49,958 nt of DNA. It comes from Gammaproteobacteria bacterium (GTDB lineage: Bacteria; Pseudomonadota; Gammaproteobacteria; Pseudomonadales; Azotimanducaceae). The DNA lies in NCBI GenBank assembly GCA_002731575.1, contig PCCE01000052.1, positions 1-49,958 on the forward strand. Reading direction: 5' to 3'. The translations under genes were made by a program, and so were the position numbers. The notes under the pieces were generated by a model. The model did no database searches. It worked only from the letters and a program-made list of their open reading frames with translations, and had not been told where the DNA came from. Below, piece by piece: positions 43,700 to 49,958 of the stretch (the first letter of the stretch is position 1; every line of letters begins with the position of its first letter).

Positions 43700-45285
43700 C
43701 GGCCCACTGATTCGATACTCACCACATTGAGCTGCACTTGGCCGGAACCTGCGGGCAGTCGCGTATCCAGTTGCTGAGCTTGGTTCGGCGGCAGTGAGGC
43801 TATGCGTTGATTGAAATTACGACCTCTGCCTTGACCGTCTACAACGCGAATCTGCACATTGACGCCGCGCAGGGTGCGCGGGGTTTTGTTCGCTGCCTGC
43901 ACTAATACCGTGCCTTGGGCACTGACATTCCAGCCCAAGCCAACAAGGCTTTGTGGTCGACTCTGGCTGCGCAGTGAAATCAGCGAAGTAAGGGCTGTTT
44001 GTCCTGCTGCACCGGTATCGTTGGCGGCCTTGGCGTAAAGGGCTTCGGCCTGCTGCAAATTACCTTCTCGTTCCGCGATTGCCCCAAGGGCGCCGTAGGC
44101 CTGAGCCGTTTGCAGCAGGGCTAGGCTGCGATTTAACTGCTGCTTGGCTTCGCCCAAACGTCCGCGCTGTTCGTTGACGACACCGCTGCGCAGTCGGGTA
44201 TAGAAAAAGTCAGGGTTCAAGGCGATGGCTCTGTCGAATGCTCGATCGGCTTTCGCTACATCGTTCTGCGCCAGCTCGATATCACCCAGCAGCGCAAAAA
44301 AGTGGCTCTCTTCTGGCTCACCTTTGATGGCTTGGTTGACCAACTGTCGTGCCGCTGTGAGTCGATTGTCAGCCATTGCCTGCCGAGCCTCGTCATAGGC
44401 GTCGTAGGCGGGTTGACTGCGCTCTAGCCCGGCCATTACTGCACGGTAGCGAGCCTGCCCGGAAACGCCGCCACCCGGCAGCGTGCTGGCATGGGCGCGG
44501 TTAGCGGCAAGGCGCTCTTGAGATGGAGGGTGGCTGGCGAATAAGCCGCGCAGAAAATCGCTCTTCTGGCCGTCTTTGAGTTCAACAAAGGTCTGCTGAA
44601 GATCCACCGCACCTTGGGGGTCATAGCCAGCCCGGCTCATATAATTCATGCCGAAAATATCCGACTGACGTTCTGCATCTCTACCGTATTTGGCATTGAA
44701 CAGTACTGCACTTGCGTTGGCGCCCATGGAGGCTACTTGGCCGTATTCCGAGTCAGCGGTAGCAATCCCTGCAACCAGCACGGCCGCCTGCAGCAGGGTG
44801 CCGCGCTGAATGGCTTGGGCGCTATGTTTCGCGGCTGCGTGGACAACTTCGTGGCCAAGCACTGCGGCGAGTTCGGCTTCGCTGCCCAATTCAGTCAGCA
44901 GGCCTCGGTTGATGGCTATTTTACCACCGGGTAAGGCCCATGCGTTTGGTGTGGAGTTGTTGATGACATGGAATTCGTAGGGCAGTTGGCGGTCGCTGAC
45001 CTTGGCAATTTTGTTGCCGACTTCTTGCACATAGGCCTGAACTTGCGGGTCGGCAACATAGTCGCCGCCTTGGGATTGTCGTGCCGGTACATATTGTTGC
45101 GCACCGGTTTTTAGCTCCCAATTTTCGGATACCAAACTGAGCTCGTTCTTGCCGGTGACTGGGTTCGTCGTGCAGCTGCTGACACAAGCGAGCAAAATCA
45201 GTGCCGGCAGCAAGATCCTGGCTCGCGCCGTCGCGGGGTGGCTGTCATGTGGTGTTCTTGCTTGGTGGTATTGGGGGTTACGCAT
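43696..45285 (-). CDS. M48-family lipoprotein metalloprotease with TPR
   Basis: A 529-residue lipoprotein: lipobox ACVSSC (Cys38), then the M48 domain with the zinc motif HEVVH (His145, Glu146, His149) and Glu205 in YGRDAERQSDIFG as the likely third ligand, at the same spacing from the following Asp as in BepA. The region from about 285 to 440 forms TPR-like helices (AFDRAIALNPDFFY), and the last 100 residues are a beta-rich domain (RPQSLVGLGWNVSAQG). This is a second, distinct M48 paralogue besides bepA and is probably periplasmic, acting in envelope quality control. It follows the LpoP-like gene by 38 bases and mrcB before that, on one strand. Its stop overlaps that of MFS 2. Confidence 0.86.
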   Translation of the reverse strand: MRNPQYHQARTPHDSHPATARARILLPALILLACVSSCTTNPVTGKNELSLVSENWELKTGAQQYVPARQSQGGDYVADPQVQAYVQEVGNKIAKVSDRQLPYEFHVINNSTPNAWALPGGKIAINRGLLTELGSEAELAAVLGHEVVHAAAKHSAQAIQRGTLLQAAVLVAGIATADSEYGQVASMGANASAVLFNAKYGRDAERQSDIFGMNYMSRAGYDPQGAVDLQQTFVELKDGQKSDFLRGLFASHPPSQERLAANRAHASTLPGGGVSGQARYRAVMAGLERSQPAYDAYDEARQAMADNRLTAARQLVNQAIKGEPEESHFFALLGDIELAQNDVAKADRAFDRAIALNPDFFYTRLRSGVVNEQRGRLGEAKQQLNRSLALLQTAQAYGALGAIAEREGNLQQAEALYAKAANDTGAAGQTALTSLISLRSQSRPQSLVGLGWNVSAQGTVLVQAANKTPRTLRGVNVQIRVVDGQGRGRNFNQRIASLPPNQAQQLDTRLPAGSGQVQLNVVSIESVGR

Positions 45286-45323
45286 GGGTATGGGTTCTCT
45301 CTGGCCGCAAGCTTCTTTAGCAG

Positions 45324-45857
45324 CTAGCCGCTAGCGCGGCTGAAGCGGTGGCGAATTTGTTGCGCCTCGGCGTTTTTGCCTTGGGCGGTGAAGACGTTGG
45401 CTAACTGCAACCACGCCGCACTGAACTTACTGCTGTCACTGCCTGCAAGGGCTATGGCTTTGCGGGCATGCTGAAATGCTGCGCGCATTTCACCCTGTGC
45501 AAGGTGTGCTCGACTGAGTCGAATCCATAGCAGCGCTTCTCTTGGTTCAATACGCACAGCACGTTCCAGCAGCATGATAGCGGTCTCCGGCTGCTGCGAT
45601 GCCAGTGCTTTATTCGCCCGAGCCAGCAGGGTTTTTGCTGCGCTACTTTGTGGTGGCGTTATGGGCTTAGGGGCGGTCTTCGCTGTTTCTTTGACTACTG
45701 GGTGTTTGCTGGTTGTAGGCGGTGCTGTTCGACTGCTGTCATCAACAATCACCGGCCCTTGCTGGCTGGTGCTTGCGCAGCCGCTAATCAGTAAGGCTGC
45801 GAGCAGCAGTCCGAGGGTTTTAATACTGGAATACCCGTTTAACTGACATGTGACCAT
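45324..45857 (-). CDS. lpoP: TPR lipoprotein, probable PBP1b activator LpoP
   Basis: This 177-residue product has a lipoprotein signal with lipobox LLISGC (Cys27), a Pro/Thr/Lys-rich flexible linker at about 33-75, and a C-terminal TPR domain (AKTLLARANKALASQQPETAI, LLERAVRIEPREALLWIRLSR, AAFQHARKAI). In Pseudomonas aeruginosa, LpoP, a TPR lipoprotein encoded beside the gene for PBP1b, is required for PBP1b activity. Here the gene is 64 bases after mrcB in the same direction, which matches that arrangement, and no LpoB-like gene is seen. The assignment is by architecture and neighbour, not by recognised sequence identity. Confidence 0.7.
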   Translation of the reverse strand: MVTCQLNGYSSIKTLGLLLAALLISGCASTSQQGPVIVDDSSRTAPPTTSKHPVVKETAKTAPKPITPPQSSAAKTLLARANKALASQQPETAIMLLERAVRIEPREALLWIRLSRAHLAQGEMRAAFQHARKAIALAGSDSSKFSAAWLQLANVFTAQGKNAEAQQIRHRFSRASG

Positions 45858-45921
45858 AGTGTTTCAAAGTCCGCAGGTGACCTATTTTACTGGCGGCGAC
45901 TGAATCTGTCTGTCGCTGCAG

Positions 45922-48264
45922 CTATTGACCGAAAATGGCGCGCAGGCGGTCGCTAAAACTCTGCTTGATACCGCACCCGGTCCTTGCCTGCAGAGTATCC
46001 GTTTGGCGAATGGGCAGTACAACCACATCTGCGCACTTTGCGTTGGCCTGCAGGCCTGTGTCGTACTCGATTGCGACCGAGTTCACATTTAGTGGGGCGG
46101 GCAGCGGGTCTGGGCCAGCAGCCCGGGTTATCGCATTCCAGATTTGCATGGCGCCCGATGTGCCGGTTAGCCCGGTGGGTTTGTTGTCGTCCCGACCGAC
46201 CCACACCACGCTGAGCTGACTTTTATCGAAGCCAGCGAACCAACTGTCTCGATTGTCGTTAGACGTGCCGGTTTTCCCGGCGACGCCATTTTGCGCAAAA
46301 GGAGAACTGCGTCCAGTGCCACGCCGCATAACCACTTGCAGGCCTTGGTTCAGGCTTTCCGCCGTGTCGATATCAATGGTCTGGGTAACATCAAAGGGAT
46401 GATGCGATAGCGCCTTGCCTTGCTCATCGAGCACGGCGATAACGCTCTTGGGTGTGGTGCGAAATCCGCCGCTGGCGAAATTGCCGTACAGCTCGGCAAG
46501 CTGCAGGGGCGACATGGGCTCAGCGCCGAGATAGAACGACGGATACGGGTTCTTCGGTTGGTAGCCCATCAGATCGGCAAAACGCGCCTGCACTTTGGTT
46601 AAACCAAGCCGATTACCAAGATCCACCATCGCGAGGTTCAACGATAGCGCCAAGGCTTTGATAATGGGTAGCTCACCACGGGTCTTACCATCGTAGTTGC
46701 GCGGACTCCATGGCTCGCCGTTGGGTGGTGTCAGGGTCATGGCCTTGTCGTTGACCAGGCTCGACCATTCGTAGCCGTTTTCCAGCGCAGTTAGCACGAT
46801 AAGGGGTTTGACCACGGAGCCGACTGGTCTGCGGGCACTGAGCGCTCGGTTAAAGCCGTCGACTCGCCCTTGGCGGCCGCCCACAAGGGCTAGCACTTCG
46901 CCGGTCTGGGTGTCGCTGACGACGACAGATGCTTGCAGGCTACCCGACTCCTGCTTGCGGGTTTGTTCGATGGAGGCCAGTGTGCGGCTCACAGCCTGCT
47001 GCGCGTTTTCCTGCAGGCGTGGTTTTAGGGTGGTGAAAATCCGCAGACCCTGAGTGCGTAGATCGCTGGCCGAGTAGCGCTCGCCTAGCTCGCTCCGCAC
47101 CAAATCCATAAATGCCGGGTAGTAGGCGCCGCCACTGTTGGGGCTGTCGACCACGCCCAAGGGCTGGTCGACAGCGTCTTGGTGTACGGTTGAATCAATT
47201 AGGCCGTCGGTGAGGAACGTGTCCAAGATGCGGTTGCGGCGGCGCAGCGTGCGATCAGGATGGCGAAACGGATTGTAGTAAGAGGGGCCACGAATAATGC
47301 TAATAAGCGCTGCGATTTGGTGGGCGGCTAACTCGTTCAAAGGCTTGTTGAAGTAATATTGCGCCCCCAACCCAAAGCCGTGAATGGCACGTGCGCCATT
47401 TTGACCGAGGAAAATTTCGTTGACATAGGCGGTAAGAATATCCTCCTTAGAAAAACGTAGCTCCAAGATAACCGCCATGGCCAGTTCTCGTAGCTTGCGT
47501 TCGATGGTGCGCTCGTTGCTTAAGAAATAGCTTTTGACCAGTTGCTGGGTCAGTGTGCTGCCGCCCTGCTGTGTCTGGCCACTGCGCAGGTTTACCAGCG
47601 CTGCGCGGGCGATACCGGTAATGCTGAAGCCTTGGTGGGCATCGAAGGCACGGTCTTCTACTGCCTTGAGTCCATCTGCAAGCAGCGCGGGTACCTGACC
47701 CGGCGATAAGATTAGCCGATCTTCACCATGGGACGGGAAGAAGCTGCCGATTATTGCCGGCTCCAACCTCACCAGATCTAACGGGGTATTCTTGCCGGTT
47801 AGTTGCTTTACCGAATTACCTACAAACATAACGGTAATGCGCATGGCGGGGCGCGGAGCGTCGATAAAGGCGAAGTCTCGTAAGTGCACGCCTACTCCAC
47901 CAGCAATAGGCTGGTAGCTTCCGGGCATGGACAGGTTGTCAATGTTGCGGTAGCCCAAGCGTTGCAGCTCGGCCTGCAGTTCGCGATTGGTGAGTCTTTT
48001 ACCTGCGTAGAGTTCCATAGGCTGGGCATATACCTGTGCGGGTACCGACCAGCGCCTGCCTTCGAAGGTTTTGCTGATGCTGCGGTCGAGGTAATACAAA
48101 TATGCACCGCCGACTAAAATGCCGAGCAGTCCAAGCCATAGCACCAGTCGGATGGTGAGTGCGAAGAAACAGCGACGCAGGCGAGTTAGCCAGCTCGGAT
48201 CTTGACCCTTGCCGTTAGAACTTGAATTTTTGCTCCCACGCTTGGGTGGTCGTGATTTGGCCAT
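45922..48264 (-). CDS. mrcB: Penicillin-binding protein 1B
   Basis: Bifunctional peptidoglycan synthase of 780 residues. A short basic cytoplasmic N terminus precedes one membrane helix (about 30-57) and a UB2H-like region (about 70-160; LYAGKRLTNRELQAELQRLGY). The glycosyltransferase domain has AVEDRAFDAHQGF with catalytic Glu203, GSTLTQQLVKS and ELRFSKEDILTAYVNEIFLGQ. The transpeptidase domain has RPVGSVVKPL with Ser483 and Lys486, and GKTGTSNDNRDSWFAG with Lys664. The family is usually about 770-850 long. The downstream lipoprotein is a probable activator. It is divergent from two small barrel genes across 312 bases. Confidence 0.95.
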   Translation of the reverse strand: MAKSRPPKRGSKNSSSNGKGQDPSWLTRLRRCFFALTIRLVLWLGLLGILVGGAYLYYLDRSISKTFEGRRWSVPAQVYAQPMELYAGKRLTNRELQAELQRLGYRNIDNLSMPGSYQPIAGGVGVHLRDFAFIDAPRPAMRITVMFVGNSVKQLTGKNTPLDLVRLEPAIIGSFFPSHGEDRLILSPGQVPALLADGLKAVEDRAFDAHQGFSITGIARAALVNLRSGQTQQGGSTLTQQLVKSYFLSNERTIERKLRELAMAVILELRFSKEDILTAYVNEIFLGQNGARAIHGFGLGAQYYFNKPLNELAAHQIAALISIIRGPSYYNPFRHPDRTLRRRNRILDTFLTDGLIDSTVHQDAVDQPLGVVDSPNSGGAYYPAFMDLVRSELGERYSASDLRTQGLRIFTTLKPRLQENAQQAVSRTLASIEQTRKQESGSLQASVVVSDTQTGEVLALVGGRQGRVDGFNRALSARRPVGSVVKPLIVLTALENGYEWSSLVNDKAMTLTPPNGEPWSPRNYDGKTRGELPIIKALALSLNLAMVDLGNRLGLTKVQARFADLMGYQPKNPYPSFYLGAEPMSPLQLAELYGNFASGGFRTTPKSVIAVLDEQGKALSHHPFDVTQTIDIDTAESLNQGLQVVMRRGTGRSSPFAQNGVAGKTGTSNDNRDSWFAGFDKSQLSVVWVGRDDNKPTGLTGTSGAMQIWNAITRAAGPDPLPAPLNVNSVAIEYDTGLQANAKCADVVVLPIRQTDTLQARTGCGIKQSFSDRLRAIFGQ

Positions 48265-48576
48265 TCAGGGTCTATGGGTCTCTATTGGTCGTTGTTAAAT
48301 CCGGTGTCTGTACAGACTCGCTAAATTGCACCGGCTGCGTCAACGCCTCTTAAACCAACAAATGTTTTGCAGGGTTTTTCGCCTGAGCCGAATCAGTAAT
48401 CTAGTGGTATCCAGCTGCATTCCGGTTGACCGTTGATCTACTAAACGCCTCCGTTTGCCCGTTTGCAGTACCGTCCATACACCTTTCTGCCAGCGTCGCG
48501 AGGCGCATAGGGCTGGGCAATACCCCAGCTAACCAGATTTCCCACGCCCGATTTTGCCAACGTCGAGGAAAGAGAT
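48265..48576. other. Intergenic region between mrcB and barrel genes
   Basis: 312 bases without a credible gene. The divergent promoters for mrcB and the first barrel gene must lie here, but I see no convincing -35/-10 pair or operator. GAGGAAAGAGAT before ATG 48577 is the ribosome-binding site of the barrel gene. Confidence 0.6.
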
Positions 48577-49168
48577 ATGCGCATCAGCCCCCAGTCTAGG
48601 TTTGTTACTAGGTTGGCACTGAGCACCCTGCTTGGGCTCGTTTGCCAGGCAGGCTGGGCGAAAGATCTGTCCCATCGCTTTGTTGAGGTGATCTTTGTTG
48701 AAAGTGAAATCTTTCATGCAGATTCCACCCGAGTTGGCATTGCCGGTAGCGCGGACCTTGGCGATCTGCTTTTTTTCCGGTGGCTATACAGCAGGCGATG
48801 TCGAACTTGGTCTCAGCATTCCCGACGTTGAGTTTTTCCATCTCGGCGGCGGCGTTCATGGGCCCATAATTTCTGCTATTGATTGGGTTATCGCTGTTGA
48901 ATATGGCCTGGCGGAGCTGAGCAGGGATGGCTTCAGCGAAGACGTTGAGGGTTACATTGCCAATCTCGGTATTCGTGGCCTGCTGGGAGATTCCTTTGAG
49001 TACTCGTTAGCAGTTATTCAGTCCGACCTTAGCGGCCCGACAAACGGTTTCGAGGCCGGGGCGCGATATCACTTTGGCAAGTCACCAGTATCCTTGCGTA
49101 TTGGTCTGGTGCATCACGACGGCGGCTTTGAGCACCTGGAGGTCGGCGTACGCTATCAGTTTGATTGA
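48577..49168 (+). pseudogene. Small outer-membrane beta-barrel protein, frameshifted at poly-T
   Basis: The first frame gives a signal peptide (cleavage likely after Ala28, QAGWA) and the first strands (HRFVEVIFVESEIFHADSTRVGIAGS), then goes off at a run of seven T (48770-48776). The following frame continues FFSGGYTAGDVELGL and runs to the C-terminal VGVRYQFD. Joined, the product is about 195 residues and clearly a paralogue of the next gene (194 residues; GSVAISDMFFLAGSYQDGELDG aligned to this junction). Losing one T or gaining two restores the frame. It may be a dead copy, a phase-variable one or a sequencing error. GAGGAAAGAGAT upstream supports the start. Confidence 0.8.
48770..48776 (+). 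repeat. Run of seven T at the barrel-gene frameshift
   Basis: The homopolymer lies precisely where the reading frame shifts. Six or nine T would give an unbroken barrel gene. Confidence 0.85.
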
Positions 49169-49352
49169 GTTTCTCAGCCGTTCATCCGTTATCTATCACC
49201 GCTCATCTGCGGTCGATTCGAAAAAAATAATGCATTTGTAAATGTGCACTCTGCAAAGTGGGCTCGTCGGGCAGACTCGCACGGTCTTTTTTGGGCTCCT
49301 TGTTCCGCTTTGTGTCGGTCTAATTGATTGGTTTAATTGACGGAGAAGAATC

Positions 49353-49937
49353 ATGGAAAAAATCAGGTTAACGCGTTCACGTATCGCAGGCAGTATGGCT
49401 GGGGCTTTGATGTTGCTGGTGGGTCAATCGGTTATGGCGTCAGAGTTGTCGTACACCTATGTGGAATTAGAGTATGTCGATGGAGAGATATTTGATGAAG
49501 GTGCAGACGGCTTCGGCTTAAAGGGAAGTGTGGCCATTAGCGACATGTTTTTCCTCGCAGGCTCCTACCAAGATGGCGAACTCGATGGATTTGATCTAGA
49601 CATAGAGTTATTGCGTTTCGGCGTTGGCGCGCATGGAGAGCTAAACGACAGCATAGACTGGGTTGTTAGAGTGGATTATGCGAGAGCTGAAGTAGGTGAC
49701 AGTTTCGACTCCGTCGACGATAGCGGCTACATTTTGGATCTCGGAATCCGAGGCGTGGCTGGTGACGCTTCCGAATATTCCGCCGCCATCATCCAGTCGA
49801 ACATCGGTGAAAGTGAAACAGGCACTCGCTTCGGTGGTCGCTACCATTTTGGCGACTCTTCTAATGTCTCTGCAGGCTTGGACTACGTACAGTATCGTAG
49901 CGACTGGAATCAACTAGAGCTGGGTATTCGCTACTAA
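49353..49937 (+). CDS. Small outer-membrane beta-barrel protein
   Basis: A 194-residue exported protein: signal peptide cleaved near VMA-SE (after Ala29), then amphipathic strands of alternating polar and hydrophobic residues (LSYTYVELEYVDGE, GFGLKGSVAISDMFFLAGSYQ, DLDIELLRFGVGAHGEL, IDWVVRVDYARAEV, EYSAAIIQSNI, GTRFGGRYHFG, SAGLDYVQYRSDW) and a C-terminal LELGIRY. The terminal aromatic residue is the BAM recognition signal. About eight strands suggest an OmpX/OmpW-sized barrel of unknown role. Acidic turns are abundant, as in marine bacterial proteins. GGAGAAGAATC precedes ATG 49353. It is the intact copy of a tandem pair. Confidence 0.82.
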   Translation: MEKIRLTRSRIAGSMAGALMLLVGQSVMASELSYTYVELEYVDGEIFDEGADGFGLKGSVAISDMFFLAGSYQDGELDGFDLDIELLRFGVGAHGELNDSIDWVVRVDYARAEVGDSFDSVDDSGYILDLGIRGVAGDASEYSAAIIQSNIGESETGTRFGGRYHFGDSSNVSAGLDYVQYRSDWNQLELGIRY

Positions 49938-49954
49938 TTCGATTGATGCGAATA
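49925..49954 (+). terminator. Possible hairpin overlapping the last stop codon
   Basis: TATTCGC (49925-49931) and GCGAATA (49948-49954) are perfect 7-base arms flanking the stop of the barrel gene. The window ends four bases later, so a T-run cannot be checked. Confidence 0.3.
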
Positions 49955-49958
49955 GCGC

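Noticed and set aside
44640-44700. Apparent loss of a zinc ligand in the second M48 peptidase (Gln207 where BepA has Glu in EADR)
   Set aside because: By alignment to HtpX/Ste24-type proteases the third ligand is the Glu four residues before the Asp; that residue is Glu205 here and Glu224 in BepA, so the site looks intact.
1-49958. tRNA, rRNA, CRISPR arrays, transposases or phage genes
   Set aside because: Scanned gaps by eye for T-arm sequences, regularly spaced repeats and transposase-like frames; none seen. Structural RNA searches could not be run.

Overview
The window reads as chromosomal DNA of a free-living, probably marine gammaproteobacterium close to the Cellvibrionales/OMG-type lineages and Pseudomonas. 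The main reason is the gene order nadA - bepA - tusA-like - perM ... dapA - bamC - MBL hydrolase, which matches a conserved Pseudomonas block. Coding density is high, many starts are GTG, and many genes overlap by 1-14 bases. I see no rRNA, tRNA, CRISPR, prophage or insertion sequence. The species assignment is inference.

Layout. 1-2.6 kb: the N-terminal part of an acyl-CoA dehydrogenase (cut by the window edge), an SDR oxidoreductase and a glutathione-synthetase-like ATP-grasp enzyme. 2.8-13.4 kb: housekeeping block with nadA, bepA, a TusA-family protein, PerM permease, a large lipoprotein metzincin (DUF5117 type) where Pseudomonas has bcp-gcvR, then dapA, bamC, a YycJ-like MBL hydrolase and cnoX. 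13.4-14.0 kb: a 636-base non-coding stretch with several perfect palindromes and DnaA-box-like 9-mers. 14.0-17.6 kb: glutamine synthetase family ligase, class I glutamine amidotransferase, DUF1232 membrane protein and a DUF3108-like secreted protein carrying coding microsatellites at both ends. 17.7-25.8 kb: a catabolic group of two acyl-CoA ligases, a CaiB-type CoA-transferase, a frameshifted MFS transporter with a 7-bp repeat at its start, and a YtcJ-type amidohydrolase.

25.8-30.8 kb: RND efflux pump and membrane-fusion protein, divergent from a TetR regulator, with a perfect inverted repeat between them. 30.9-35.1 kb: a secreted serine hydrolase, a repeat-bearing lipoprotein with an I78-inhibitor-like core and Cys-rich tail, and an S9-family peptidase. 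35.1-36.9 kb: pyrC-type dihydroorotase and a RidA-family protein. 37.0-40.9 kb: the glycolate-oxidase-type glcDEF operon. 40.9-43.7 kb: two tandem MFS transporters. 43.7-48.3 kb: mrcB (PBP1b), a TPR lipoprotein that fits the PBP1b activator LpoP, and an M48 lipoprotein peptidase, all on the minus strand. 48.6-49.9 kb: two tandem small outer-membrane beta-barrel genes, the first broken at a run of seven T.

The envelope is a recurring theme: BepA, BamC, a second M48 peptidase, PBP1b with LpoP, RND efflux, barrels and several lipoproteins. So are short tandem repeats: five sets, four in coding or start regions of envelope or transport genes and one homopolymer at a frameshift. The most interesting items are the repeat-associated frameshifts, the palindrome and DnaA-box cluster before the glutamine synthetase, the metzincin inserted in a conserved block, and the inhibitor-like lipoprotein next to an S9 peptidase with an altered nucleophile motif.
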